Of a DNA stretch of 64,000 bases, positions 33,048 through 41,627 are shown piece by piece. Made by a program: the position numbers and the translations under genes. Positions within the stretch are counted from its first letter, which is position 1, and each line of letters starts with the position of its first letter. The DNA comes from Phycisphaeraceae bacterium (GTDB lineage Bacteria > Planctomycetota > Phycisphaerae > Phycisphaerales > Phycisphaeraceae). The stretch is taken from contig JANQFR010000076.1 in the NCBI GenBank assembly GCA_028277745.1, positions 19,281-83,280 of the forward strand, written 5' to 3'. Below the pieces are notes generated by a model that saw nothing but the letters and a program-made list of their open reading frames with translations, searched no databases and was not told the DNA's origin.

Positions 33048-34502
33048 ATGACGACGATGACAGACAACCCGGACCAGCGCCGGCTGTACGAGCAGGTGGC
33101 GGAGCGGGTGTCGGGGCTGATCGCGTCGGGGGTGCTCGGCCCGGGGGACCGGGTGCCCTCGATCCGGCAGATGCGCGAACAGGCGTCGGTGAGCGTGTCG
33201 ACCGTGCTGGAGGCGTACCGGCTGCTGGAAGACCGCGGGTTAATCCGAGCCCAGCCGCAGTCGGGGTATTTCGTGCGGGCGACGGCGGCGGACGCGCTGG
33301 CGGAGCCGGGAACCACGCCGGTGCCGGGTACGGTCAACAAAGTGGCGGTGCGGGCATTGTCGCTACGTCTGAGCCAGGAGCTCAATAACGGCAAGTCGGT
33401 CAGGCTCGGAGCGGCGTCGCCGGACATGGCGTTGCTGCCGCTGGCGGCGGTGAACCGCTGCCTGTCGCGGGTGGTGCGTGAAGACCCCGCGTCGGCGCAC
33501 GCATACGCGCCGCCGCCGGGTCCGCTGCGGCTGCGCCGTCAATTGGCCAAGTGGATGCTGCGGGCCGGGTGCACCGTCGGGCCCGATGAGATCGTGGCGA
33601 CCAACGGTGCGACGGAGGCGGTGTCGCTGTGCCTCCGGTCGGTGACGCGGCCGGGCGACACCGTGGCGATCGAGTCGCCGACGTATTACGGGCTGCTGGA
33701 GACGATGGAGGGGCTGGGGCTCCAGGCGATCGAGGTGACCACGTCGCCGCGGGACGGGATCGACCTCAACGCGCTCGCCGAGGCGTTCGACTCGGGCGGG
33801 GCTCGCGTGCTGGTGTTGAACACGAGCTTCAGCAACCCCCTGGGCCATTGCGTGTCCGATTCGAAGAAGCAGCACTTGATCGGGATGCTTGAACGCTATG
33901 ACGCGGTGCTGATCGAAGACGACATCTACGGCGAGCAGGGGTTTGAGGGCGTCCGCCCCAAGGCCTACAAGGCGTTTGACCGCGGCGACCATGTGATGTA
34001 CTGCAACTCGCTGTGCAAGACGATGTCGCCGGCGCTGCGTGCGGGGTGGTGCGTGCCGGGCGCGCGGCGGCAGGGTGAGGTCGAACTGCTGAAGCTGGCG
34101 TTGTCGCACTCGTGCGCGACGATGTGCCAGCTCGCGGCGGCGATGATGCTCGAAAGCGGCGGGTTCGACCGGTCGCTGAGGCGGCTGCGGCGGGCGTATC
34201 GGAGCAATATCGAGAAGATGACCGACGCGGTCGCCCGGGAGTTCCCCTCCGGGACGCGGGTGACGCGGCCGCGGGGCGGGCACGTGCTCTGGGTGCAGAT
34301 GCCCGAGGCGATCGACAGCCTGGCGCTGCATGACGAGGCGAGCCGCCGGGGGATCAGTATCGCGCCGGGCCACTTGTTTTCGACCACCGACCGCTACCGG
34401 CACTGTATGCGCCTGAACGCGGCCCTGCCGTGGGACGGCCGAGTCGCCGAGGCGCTGGCGACGCTGGGCCGGCTGGTCGCGAGTGACCTGGAACATGGGT
34501 GA
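33048..34502 (+). CDS. MocR-type GntR regulator / PLP aminotransferase-like protein
   Basis: 484 residues. An N-terminal GntR winged helix (RLYEQVAERVSGLIASGVLGPGDRVPSIRQMREQASVSVSTVLEAYRLLEDRGLI, residues 10-70) is fused to an aminotransferase class I fold. The PLP lysine lies in SLCKTMSPALRAGW; DDIYGE and TFSNPLG-like NTSFSNPLGH are also present. MocR proteins use PLP or an adduct as effector; the target operon is unknown and no divergent target gene is adjacent. No SD; TAGCAT ends six bases before the ATG. Its stop abuts 80-bp element copy C. Confidence 0.9.
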   Translation: MTTMTDNPDQRRLYEQVAERVSGLIASGVLGPGDRVPSIRQMREQASVSVSTVLEAYRLLEDRGLIRAQPQSGYFVRATAADALAEPGTTPVPGTVNKVAVRALSLRLSQELNNGKSVRLGAASPDMALLPLAAVNRCLSRVVREDPASAHAYAPPPGPLRLRRQLAKWMLRAGCTVGPDEIVATNGATEAVSLCLRSVTRPGDTVAIESPTYYGLLETMEGLGLQAIEVTTSPRDGIDLNALAEAFDSGGARVLVLNTSFSNPLGHCVSDSKKQHLIGMLERYDAVLIEDDIYGEQGFEGVRPKAYKAFDRGDHVMYCNSLCKTMSPALRAGWCVPGARRQGEVELLKLALSHSCATMCQLAAAMMLESGGFDRSLRRLRRAYRSNIEKMTDAVAREFPSGTRVTRPRGGHVLWVQMPEAIDSLALHDEASRRGISIAPGHLFSTTDRYRHCMRLNAALPWDGRVAEALATLGRLVASDLEHG

Positions 34503-34503
34503 G

Positions 34504-34583
34504 AAGCCGGACCTGAGCGGAGCGAAGGTCCGGATCGCATCGGCGAAAACCATCCGGACCTTCGCTCCGCTCAGGTCCGGCTT
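34504..34583. repeat. 80-bp paired-hairpin element (BIME-like), copy C
   Basis: Arms 34504-34535 and 34552-34583, perfectly complementary, 16-base spacer nearly equal to that of copy B. Arm position 17 is G, paired with C. It begins one base after the MocR stop and ends 17 bases before the convergent solute-binding protein gene. Confidence 0.9.
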
Positions 34584-34599
34584 GACCATTCACATTTGC

Positions 34600-35397
34600 T
34601 CAGGGATCGCAGATGGTGCGCGGCCACTCGACGTGATACTTCTTGAGCACCTGAAGGAATCGCCCGCTTTCGCAGAGCTCGACGATGCGTTGATTGAACG
34701 TGTCGCGCAGGCCCGCGTCTTTGAAGCCGGCTCCGAATTCGGTGGCCTCTGAGAAGATGGTGTGGTAGACGACGTCGCCGGTGTTGTGGCCCGCCTGCGC
34801 GGTGAAGTAGTCGAAGATGCTGCGGTCGATGACGATGACGTCGGCCTCGGCCTCCCAGAACGCCCGCACCTGATCGGCCTGGTCGGCGAACGCGGTGTAG
34901 TTTTCACGCTGCGGCCCGTTCGGGGCGTAGAGCTTCTTGAAGTCGGGGCCGAGTTCGAGGTCGGCGCCCTGCCAGGCGAGCACCTTGTGCCCGGCCAGGT
35001 CCGCGACGCGGTCGATCTCCAGGCCCGCGGACTTCCGGGTGATGGCGGCGTTATGGAAGGCGATGAATTCTTTGGAGTAAAACACCCCGTCGTCGCTGAA
35101 CTTCAAGACGGCGACGGCGACATCGGCGCGTCCTTCCGGCACCGCGGCCTGTAACGCGTGGTACGGCATCTGAATGAATTGAATGGGCTTACCCGGCAAC
35201 GCCTCGCGCACGAGGTCGACCTCGATGCCGGACGTGGCGCGGTCGATGACGTAAGGGGGGATATCCAACGAAATCGCAACCCTCAGCGGCCGCTGCGTGA
35301 CCGGCTGCTGGCAGCCGGCCAAGAACAGTACGAGCGGCATCGCGGCGATGAATACCGCACGCCATACAGGAACGACGGTGTGGAAAGTGCTGATCAT
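34600..35397 (-). CDS. Periplasmic solute-binding lipoprotein (SBP family 3-like)
   Basis: 265 residues from the ATG with AAGGA five bases upstream (MISTFHTVVPVWRAVF). A lipoprotein signal ends FLAGC|QQP. The mature part follows the SBP_bac_3 pattern: LRVAISLDIPPYVID, GIEVDLVREAL, QMPYHALQAAVPEGRADVAVA, DLAGHKVLAWQG, and VIVIDRSIFDYF near the C-terminus. Family 3 proteins bind amino acids or related ligands for ABC importers, or serve as sensors. No permease or ATPase is adjacent, so it is an orphan here; ligand unknown. Confidence 0.85.
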   Translation of the reverse strand: MISTFHTVVPVWRAVFIAAMPLVLFLAGCQQPVTQRPLRVAISLDIPPYVIDRATSGIEVDLVREALPGKPIQFIQMPYHALQAAVPEGRADVAVAVLKFSDDGVFYSKEFIAFHNAAITRKSAGLEIDRVADLAGHKVLAWQGADLELGPDFKKLYAPNGPQRENYTAFADQADQVRAFWEAEADVIVIDRSIFDYFTAQAGHNTGDVVYHTIFSEATEFGAGFKDAGLRDTFNQRIVELCESGRFLQVLKKYHVEWPRTICDP

Positions 35398-35546
35398 CTG
35401 GTTCCTTATCTTGCTTGAATGGACATCCCTCATTTGAGCCTCGCCCGACTACGCCCGAATTTTCATGCACCAGTGTAATGTCCCTCAGGAACCCCGGCTT
35501 ACGACCTTCCCCAAGGTCGGACCTTTCCGTGAGAAAATTCCTTCCA

Positions 35547-35573
35547 CTCTGTGGTCTCTGTGTACTCTGTGTT
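35547..35573 (+). repeat. Short-period repeat, three 9-base units
   Basis: CTCTGTGGT, CTCTGTGTA, CTCTGTGTT in tandem, in the gap before the metallophosphoesterase gene. Low GC compared with neighbours and unlike coding sequence. Confidence 0.6.
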
Positions 35574-35627
35574 TTATCCCATCAGATCCTATCGAGCGAG
35601 ACCGCTTAAAATGCGGTCGGTCAGACC

Positions 35628-36680
35628 ATGGTGATTGCTTTATTCATCCTCGCGGTGTTGGGTTGGGCGATGCTGCTGCGCCTGTGGGTGGGGTGGCTCT
35701 ACACGTTCGGCCCGTCGGACGGGCTGCTGTCGGGGTTGTATCTGCTGCACGCTGCGGTGCTGGCGGGCGTCGCGGTCTGGCTCGGTTGGGGCCTGGATGA
35801 ACCCGGCGCGGCGACGCATTGGTTCGTGGTGCTGGGCGCCGCGGCGTTCGTGGGACTGATGGCGGCGTACGCGTGGCGGTGGATCACGCGGCAACGCGTC
35901 CCGACGCGGGCCGAGGTTCACCGCTTCTCGCCGGACATGGCGCTGGGCGGGCTCAAGGGGTGGGCGGCTCGGTTACCCGGCAATGAGCTGCTGTCGCTGC
36001 GCGTCGTGGAGTATGAGTTGTGGTTCGAGCGGCTGCCCGAGGCGATGGACGGCAAGACACTGCTGCACCTGACCGACACGCACTTCAACGACACGCCGAC
36101 CCGGGCGTACTACGCCGAGGCGATCCGGCTGGCGAACCAGAAGCCGGCGGACCTGATCGCGCTGACCGGCGACGTGATGGACCACCTGGAAACCCGCGAC
36201 TGGCTGGAAGACACGCTGGGCCAGCTCGACGCGCCGCTGGGGCGTTACTTCATACTGGGGAACCATGACGTCGACGGCGCCGCGGAACGCCGTGAGGCCC
36301 TGGAGGCGCTGGGCTGGGTTGACACCGCGGGACGCAGCGTCCGGGTCGCGGGCATGGAGGTCGGCGGGAGTGAGCGGCCGTGGATGGGCGAGCGGCCGAC
36401 CTGGGCCGGCGAGGGGTTCCGGCTGTTGCTGAGCCACACGCCTTACGAGTTCAACTGGGCGCGGAAGGCGGGGGTCGACCTGATGCTCGCCGGCCACCTG
36501 CACGGCGGCCACCTGCGGCTGCCGGTGGTGGGCTGCCCCAACGGCGCGCCCTACAAGCACGGCGTCTACCGCCGCGGCCGGACGACGCTGGAGGTGTGTG
36601 CCGGGCTGGGGCAGGTGACGCCGCTGCGTTACGGCTGCCGGCCGGAGGCGGCGCGGCTGGTGCTGCGGCGCGGGGTTTAG
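35628..36680 (+). CDS. Membrane-anchored metallophosphoesterase
   Basis: 350 residues. Three N-terminal hydrophobic helices (VIALFILAVLGWAMLLRLWV, LLHAAVLAGVAVWLGWGL, VVLGAAAFVGLMAAYAW) precede a calcineurin-like phosphoesterase domain with LLHLTDTHFND, LIALTGDVMDH, YFILGNHDV, LLLSHTPYE and LMLAGHLHGGHL, all dimetal ligands. Architecture matches the YaeI/UDP-diacylglucosamine-pyrophosphatase-like membrane group. Lipid-related substrates are likely for this group but not proven; a cardiolipin synthase gene follows. The stop codon TAG lies within repeat family 3 copy 3. Confidence 0.87.
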   Translation: MVIALFILAVLGWAMLLRLWVGWLYTFGPSDGLLSGLYLLHAAVLAGVAVWLGWGLDEPGAATHWFVVLGAAAFVGLMAAYAWRWITRQRVPTRAEVHRFSPDMALGGLKGWAARLPGNELLSLRVVEYELWFERLPEAMDGKTLLHLTDTHFNDTPTRAYYAEAIRLANQKPADLIALTGDVMDHLETRDWLEDTLGQLDAPLGRYFILGNHDVDGAAERREALEALGWVDTAGRSVRVAGMEVGGSERPWMGERPTWAGEGFRLLLSHTPYEFNWARKAGVDLMLAGHLHGGHLRLPVVGCPNGAPYKHGVYRRGRTTLEVCAGLGQVTPLRYGCRPEAARLVLRRGV

Positions 36681-36703
36681 CGCCGGCCCGCAGGGCCAGG
36701 CTG
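36675..36703 (+). repeat. Dispersed palindromic repeat, family 3, copy 3
   Basis: Same unit as 1027-1056, starting GTTTAGCGCCGGCCC with one mismatch (GGGCCAGGCTG). The TAG inside the repeat is the stop codon of the metallophosphoesterase gene. Confidence 0.75.
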
Positions 36704-36754
36704 CCGCTGCATGCCATGGGTTTTGCTCGCGTCGCGGCGCCGGTATCCTGTTGA

Positions 36755-38137
36755 ATGATGCATATTTTCTGGCCGCTGATTCATCTCTCCTTCGCGGTAG
36801 GGGCGCTGCTGGCGATGGTGGCGGGGGCGCACATGATCCGTCAGCAGCGATCGCCGTCGAGCACGATCGCGTGGCTGTTGGTGATCGTGATCATGCCGTA
36901 CATCGGGGTGCCGCTGTACCTGATGCTCAGCGGCCGGAAGGCGAAGCAGCGGGCGTCACGCAAAGGCGTGTTGAAGATCGCCCAGCAAGAAGCCGCGCCG
37001 CTGGACCAGACCGGCCGGGCCGACAGCCTGCTGCGCGCCTATTCCCTGCCCGCGGCGACCGTGGGCAACCGGGTCGAGCTGTGCGTGAACGGCGAGATCG
37101 GCTATCAGCGCCTCGTCGAGCTGATCGAGTCGGCGACCCGGAGCATCGACCTCGCGACGTTCGTGTTCCACCTCGACGAGGTCGGCCGGGAGATCCTCGG
37201 GCGTCTGTCGCGCAAGGCGGAGGCGGGGGTCGACGTGCGGCTGCTGGTGGACGCGGTCGGGACGTTGCCGGTCACCAGGCACGGGTATCACCCGCTGGTC
37301 GAGGCGGGCGGGCACGTGGCGATGTTCATGCCGCTGGTTCATTTCCACGGTCACAGCAACCTGAGGAACCACCGCAAGATCCTGGTGGTCGATGGGGTGC
37401 GGGTGATCGCGGGGGGGACGAACATCGGAAACGAATACATCGGCCCGACGCCGATGGCGGGGCGGTGGCGCGACTTGTCGTTCGTGCTGGAGGGGCCGGG
37501 GGCGGCGACGTACGCCGCGATCTTCGACTCGGACTGGCGGTTCGCCAACGGCGACGGGGCGCCGCCGAAGACCGAGAGGCCGGTGCGGACCGGCGTGGGC
37601 GACGCGGTCGTTCAGGTCACGCCCGCCGGGCCTGACGTGGAGACCGACGCGCTGTACGACGTGATCCTCTCGTCGATTTTCGACGCTCAGCGCCGCGTAT
37701 GGATCGTCACCCCGTACTTCGTGCCTGACGACGCGCTGGCGCAATCCCTGGCGATCGCGGCCCGGCGGGGGGTCGACGTGCGCGTCCTGACGCCCCGCAA
37801 GTCCAATCACCTGATGGCCAACCTCGCCAGCGGCACGTATCTCCGCGAGGCCCAGTCTGCCGGCGTCAAGGTGCTGCTCTACCCCGAGGGGATGGTCCAC
37901 GCCAAGGCCATGATCGTGGACGACGAACTGGCCATGATCGGCTCGGCGAACATGGATATGCGGAGCCTGTTCCTCAATTACGAGGTGTCGATGTTTGTGT
38001 ATTCCCGGCGCGAGATCGACCTGACCGTCGCGTGGTACGAAGACCTGGCCGGCTACTGCGAGCAGGGGATCGACGACGTCGGCCCCGTGCGCGACCTGGT
38101 GGAAGGCATCGCGCGGATCGTCGCGCCCTTGTTGTAA
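36755..38137 (+). CDS. cls: Cardiolipin synthase
   Basis: 460 residues. Two N-terminal transmembrane helices (LIHLSFAVGALLAMVAGAHM and IAWLLVIVIMPYIGVPLYLML) and two phospholipase D HKD motifs: HSNLRNHRKILVVDGVRVIAGGTNIG and VHAKAMIVDDELAMIGSANMD. Both motifs are intact. It condenses phosphatidylglycerol to cardiolipin at the inner membrane. Start is one of two adjacent ATGs (36755, 36758). A convergent terminator follows. Confidence 0.94.
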   Translation: MMHIFWPLIHLSFAVGALLAMVAGAHMIRQQRSPSSTIAWLLVIVIMPYIGVPLYLMLSGRKAKQRASRKGVLKIAQQEAAPLDQTGRADSLLRAYSLPAATVGNRVELCVNGEIGYQRLVELIESATRSIDLATFVFHLDEVGREILGRLSRKAEAGVDVRLLVDAVGTLPVTRHGYHPLVEAGGHVAMFMPLVHFHGHSNLRNHRKILVVDGVRVIAGGTNIGNEYIGPTPMAGRWRDLSFVLEGPGAATYAAIFDSDWRFANGDGAPPKTERPVRTGVGDAVVQVTPAGPDVETDALYDVILSSIFDAQRRVWIVTPYFVPDDALAQSLAIAARRGVDVRVLTPRKSNHLMANLASGTYLREAQSAGVKVLLYPEGMVHAKAMIVDDELAMIGSANMDMRSLFLNYEVSMFVYSRREIDLTVAWYEDLAGYCEQGIDDVGPVRDLVEGIARIVAPLL

Positions 38138-38143
38138 ATCTCC

Positions 38144-38173
38144 GAAGCCCAGGGATGGCAATCCCCGGGCTTC
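38144..38173. terminator. Bidirectional terminator between cls and the sialate esterase
   Basis: GAAGCCC-A-GGGAT (38144-38156) pairs with ATCCC-C-GGGCTTC (38161-38173); TTCTTC follows on the plus strand. It serves convergent genes and belongs to the GCCCRGGGA hairpin group. Confidence 0.7.
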
Positions 38174-38182
38174 TTCTTCACC

Positions 38183-40207
38183 TCAGCGCGGCCCGCTCCC
38201 CATCGGGAACGTGTCGGTCCGGAACGGGGCTGCGGGCAGTTGCTCCGAGTTGACGAGGTTGACGCGGTCGGGGTTGTCCGCCCAGGCGTAGCGCACGTAT
38301 TTTGGCTCGGGCACGTCGGCGGACCAGACGACGACGGTGTCGCCGTCGATCCTCGCGTCGGCCCAGACGAAGCGTCCGTCGGCGCCGGCGATGGTGAACT
38401 CCGCGGGCGGGTGGCCGTCGGTCGTGGTCAGGCCGTCGGCGGTCTGGTCGAAGTGGAGCGTGATCTTGTCACCCCCGACCTGGGCGCGGGTGAACCGCGG
38501 TCCGGACTTGACCACGGATCGGCCGTACACGTCGGCGAGCGCCCAGCGGGCGAGACGTTTGCCGACGTCCTGCTTGTTGCGGGGGTGGATGTCGTCGGCC
38601 TCGCCGATGTCGATGATCACCGCCAGCCCGGCGTTGGGCGTGGTCTGGGCGGTGTGATCCTGAGCCTCGCGCAGGCGGGCCCAGGCGGTGTCGCTGGGAC
38701 GGTCGGAGGCCGCCTTGAAGTTCGCCAGCTGCACGATGCCGAAGGGGAACTCGCCCTGGCCCCAGGCGTTGCGCCAGTCGCCGATCATGGCGGGCAGCAG
38801 GACGCGGTACTGGTCGAACCGGCCGGCGTTGGATTCGCCCTGGTACCAGATCGCCCCGCGGATCGCGAAGGGGACGAACGGCTGAATCATCCCGTTGTAG
38901 AGGTTGGCGGGCCGATGGGGGCTGTCGGGCCCACGGGGCGGGCGACGGTTACGCTGATTGTTGTTGGGCCCGACAGCGTTGGGCAGGCGCTGCGCGACGT
39001 GCATCTTCCACGCCCCCGCGAGCGGGACCGACGCGCCGTCCGGCCCCTCGAGGCGCATGTCTGACGGCGGGCCGGTGAAGCCCCCCGCCCCGAAGTGGTC
39101 GAAGACCCGCACCGCCAGGGTCACCACGCCGTCGCGGGTCAACTCGGCGGGGACCGTGTAACGCCGCGGCGTCATCCAGGCGTTGCCGTCGGTGGTCGAT
39201 CCGATCTGCTGGCCGTTGACGTAGGTGGTGTCAAAGTCGTCGATGGTCCCCAGCCGCAGCGTCAGGTCCTGGCCGACCATGCCGGCGGGCAGCTCGACGC
39301 GTTTGCGATACCAGACCACGCCGTCGAAATCCTGGCCGCTTTCCTCCCAGGCGCCGGGCAACTTCGCGTCGGCCCATTGCGCATCGTCGAAGTCTGGGGC
39401 GGCGAAGCCTTGCTTGACGCCTTCGTTGCCCGGGTCCTTGTGGAACGCGGGGACGCTGGGCTGGCCTTGCTCCTCGGCCTCACGGGCCTTCTTCCATTCC
39501 GCCAGCACGCGGGGATAGTCGGCCAGCCGCTTCTCCCATTGGTCGAGCAGCACCGCGGTCTCTTCATGAGCGCCCAGCGCCTCGGCGCTGGTCCACGCCT
39601 CGGCGGGCGTCCCGCCCCACGACGTGTTGATCAGCCCGATCGGCACGTCCAGCGCATCGTACAGGTCGCGCCCGAAAAAGTAGCCGACCGCGCTGAACGC
39701 CCGGACCGACTGCGGCGAGCAGGGCGCCCACTGGCCCTTGATCGTGAACGCGGGCGCGTCGCTGACCGTGCGGGCGGCGTTGAACAGCCGGATCTGCGGA
39801 TAGTCCGCCGCGGCGATCTCGGCCTCCGCGTCGTTGCTGCGCAACACCGGCCACTGCATGTTCGACTGGCCCGAGCAGACCCACACCTCGCCCACCAGGA
39901 TGTCGCGCAACGTCAGCGTGTTGTGGCCGGCGATCGTCATCGTCCGCGGCGTCTTCGACGCTTCCATCGGCGCCAGCGTCACCCGCCAACGGCCCTGCTC
40001 GTCCGCCGTCGCGGCCGCCCGCTGGTCGGCGAACGTCACCGTCACCGTCTCGCCCGGCTCGGCCCGGCCCCAGACCGGCACGTCCTGACCCCGCTGAAGC
40101 ACCATGTGGTCGCCCAGGACCGACGGCAGCGTCACGTCCGCCCGCGCCGGGGCCATCCCACTGAGAATCACAACACACAGGCCGATCAGACGATAGAAAT
40201 GTTTCAT
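38183..40207 (-). CDS. Sialate O-acetylesterase-like protein
   Basis: 674 residues from the ATG that gives MKHFYRLIGLCVVILSGMAPARA, a clear signal peptide; GGAGG lies close upstream. The SGNH-like esterase blocks are VCSGQSNMQWPV (catalytic Ser), INTSWGGTPAEAWTS, AIWYQGESNAG and DIGEADDIHPRNKQDVGKRLA (catalytic Asp-His). A beta-sandwich insert occurs around residues 275-400 (VVWYRKRVELP...RLGTIDDFDTTYVNGQ), usual in this family. Removes O-acetyl groups from sialic acids or plant/algal polysaccharides in the periplasm; expanded in planctomycetes. Confidence 0.92.
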   Translation of the reverse strand: MKHFYRLIGLCVVILSGMAPARADVTLPSVLGDHMVLQRGQDVPVWGRAEPGETVTVTFADQRAAATADEQGRWRVTLAPMEASKTPRTMTIAGHNTLTLRDILVGEVWVCSGQSNMQWPVLRSNDAEAEIAAADYPQIRLFNAARTVSDAPAFTIKGQWAPCSPQSVRAFSAVGYFFGRDLYDALDVPIGLINTSWGGTPAEAWTSAEALGAHEETAVLLDQWEKRLADYPRVLAEWKKAREAEEQGQPSVPAFHKDPGNEGVKQGFAAPDFDDAQWADAKLPGAWEESGQDFDGVVWYRKRVELPAGMVGQDLTLRLGTIDDFDTTYVNGQQIGSTTDGNAWMTPRRYTVPAELTRDGVVTLAVRVFDHFGAGGFTGPPSDMRLEGPDGASVPLAGAWKMHVAQRLPNAVGPNNNQRNRRPPRGPDSPHRPANLYNGMIQPFVPFAIRGAIWYQGESNAGRFDQYRVLLPAMIGDWRNAWGQGEFPFGIVQLANFKAASDRPSDTAWARLREAQDHTAQTTPNAGLAVIIDIGEADDIHPRNKQDVGKRLARWALADVYGRSVVKSGPRFTRAQVGGDKITLHFDQTADGLTTTDGHPPAEFTIAGADGRFVWADARIDGDTVVVWSADVPEPKYVRYAWADNPDRVNLVNSEQLPAAPFRTDTFPMGSGPR

Positions 40208-40287
40208 GCCCTCCATTGTCCGCCGTGACGGGGCGATCTGCAAAACCGGCTGGGCTCGGGGCCGCCCCTCGACCGATAATGAGGCGG

Positions 40288-40923
40288 ATGGGTCAACGCA
40301 TCGGAACCACGATCAGCGTGCTCCTGGTCATCGCCGTCGCGGCGACCGGCTATCTGCTGCTGCGGGCCAACCTCACCGCCGAGGTGTACCGAGATCGCCT
40401 CGTCGAGTTGGGGGAGGACTACGAGGCCCTGGCCGATCAATACAACGAGGCGGTGCGGCGGACGGCGGTGACCGAGCTGCTGGTCCGTGACGGCAAGGTG
40501 TGCGTGACGGTGCGGACCGCCGAGGGGGTGATCGAGACGATCCCCACGCCGTTTTCCGCCGGGGGCGAGGTGTATGTGGATTACGTGGTGCTGGACGGCC
40601 GGCTCTGGATCCGGCGGGTGTTTGATGGCCAGACGCCCCCCAGCCAGGGCGTGGTGATCAACCCGAGGCTGGTCACGATCGACTGGGACGCCGACGACGC
40701 GGTGCACGGCAAAGCGGCGTACCGCAAGCTCCGCGACGGGCGGTGGGCGGTGACCGTGACCGGCGGCGGGGCCCTGGGCCTGTCGCGGGTCGGCGAGGGT
40801 GAGGAGGTGGAGCTGACGCCCCCGCCGGCGATCCGCGACTACGACCAGGTCGAGGCGGAGGTCGAGCAGCAGGTCGAAGCGATCGGGCCGGCCGACGTGC
40901 TCAAGCGGCTGGTGGCCCCCTGA
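40288..40923 (+). CDS. Membrane-anchored protein of unknown function
   Basis: 211 residues from the ATG preceded by GATAAT-GAGGCGG. One N-terminal helix (TTISVLLVIAVAATGYLLLRA), a short coiled coil (VYRDRLVELGEDYEALADQYNEAVRRT), then a beta-rich domain (LLVRDGKVCVTVRTAEGVIETIPTPF). No family recognised. Its start lies 80 bases from the divergent sialate esterase start. Confidence 0.7.
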   Translation: MGQRIGTTISVLLVIAVAATGYLLLRANLTAEVYRDRLVELGEDYEALADQYNEAVRRTAVTELLVRDGKVCVTVRTAEGVIETIPTPFSAGGEVYVDYVVLDGRLWIRRVFDGQTPPSQGVVINPRLVTIDWDADDAVHGKAAYRKLRDGRWAVTVTGGGALGLSRVGEGEEVELTPPPAIRDYDQVEAEVEQQVEAIGPADVLKRLVAP

Positions 40924-40942
40924 GATGATGATCATTCGGGGG

Positions 40943-40971
40943 TTGACGTGCGATCGGCCGGGCCTTATATT
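40943..40971 (+). promoter_or_regulatory. Sigma-70-type promoter of the AHSA1-type gene
   Basis: TTGACG (40943-40948), a 17-base spacer, TATATT (40966-40971). It overlaps the operator that begins at 40971. Confidence 0.75.
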
Positions 40972-40986
40972 TAACCAATAGGTTAA
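40971..40986 (+). promoter_or_regulatory. Inverted-repeat operator TTAACC-AATA-GGTTAA
   Basis: A perfect six-pair inverted repeat immediately downstream of the -10 hexamer, covering the expected transcription start. TAACC-type repeats are used by ArsR-family repressors that often sit next to AHSA1/SRPBCC genes; no such regulator is adjacent here, so it would act in trans. Confidence 0.5.
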
Positions 40987-41024
40987 GTTTTATCTCCCCC
41001 CGCAACCCGACACGGAGCCCCGCC

Positions 41025-41504
41025 ATGACCCAAGCCGCCGCGACCGAGTCCCTGCGTCTCACCCGCCTGATCCCCGCCCCGCGTCAGCGTGTGTTTGACG
41101 CGTGGGTCGACCCCGCCCAGCGGATGAAGTGGTGGGCCGCCGGGCCGGGGATGTTCTGCGACCTTTGCGAGATCGACGCCCGGCCGGGCGGGTCGTACCG
41201 CATCAACATGAAGAAGCCCGCCGACGCCGACGGGCCGGCCAAGGAGTGGGTCTGCGTCGGTGAGATGGTCGAGTTCGACAGGCCCAGCCGGCTCGCGTTC
41301 ACCTGGTCGTGGGAACACGAGGATGAAGATACCCCCGGCAGCGCGGCCCGCGACACGCTGGTTACCATCGAGCTTCGCGACGCCGGCGGCCAGACCGAGC
41401 TGGTCCTCACCCACGAGCGCTTCGCGACCAGGCCGATCCGCGACGACCACGAGAGCGGCTGGAACGGCTGCCTCGACCACTTGGCCCAGTACCTCGCGGC
41501 TTGA
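41025..41504 (+). CDS. AHSA1/SRPBCC domain protein
   Basis: 159 residues. LTRLIPAPRQRVFDAWVDPAQRMKWWA at the start, GGSYRINM and FTWSWE in the middle and LVLTHERFAT...GWNGCLDHLAQYL at the end define the activator-of-Hsp90-like START superfamily fold (PF08327), a hydrophobic-ligand barrel. Members are often controlled by ArsR repressors; function is generally unknown. It has a strong promoter with an overlapping inverted repeat. Confidence 0.9.
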   Translation: MTQAAATESLRLTRLIPAPRQRVFDAWVDPAQRMKWWAAGPGMFCDLCEIDARPGGSYRINMKKPADADGPAKEWVCVGEMVEFDRPSRLAFTWSWEHEDEDTPGSAARDTLVTIELRDAGGQTELVLTHERFATRPIRDDHESGWNGCLDHLAQYLAA

Positions 41505-41545
41505 GCCGGCGGGATCGCTGAGAGCAGATCAACTCTTTGACGCCA

Positions 41546-41596
41546 TAGCCGGCGGGCTACGCCCGCCTGGGCCAGGGCCGCGTAGCGGCCCGGCTA
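41546..41596. repeat. Branched palindrome between convergent genes
   Basis: Outer arms TAGCCGG / CCGGCTA enclose two hairpins, GGCGGGC-TAC-GCCCGCC and GGGCCGC-GTA-GCGGCCC, giving a cloverleaf-like folding. It lies in the convergent gap of the AHSA1-type gene and the LapA-like gene, where a terminator would be expected. Confidence 0.7.
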
Positions 41597-41627
41597 GTCG
41601 CACCATGAGCGGTCAGGCTGACACGCG

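Noticed and set aside
35415..35609. Small plus-strand ORF before the metallophosphoesterase
   Set aside because: It is made of the CTCTGTG short-period repeat and other intergenic sequence; no ribosome site or conserved pattern.
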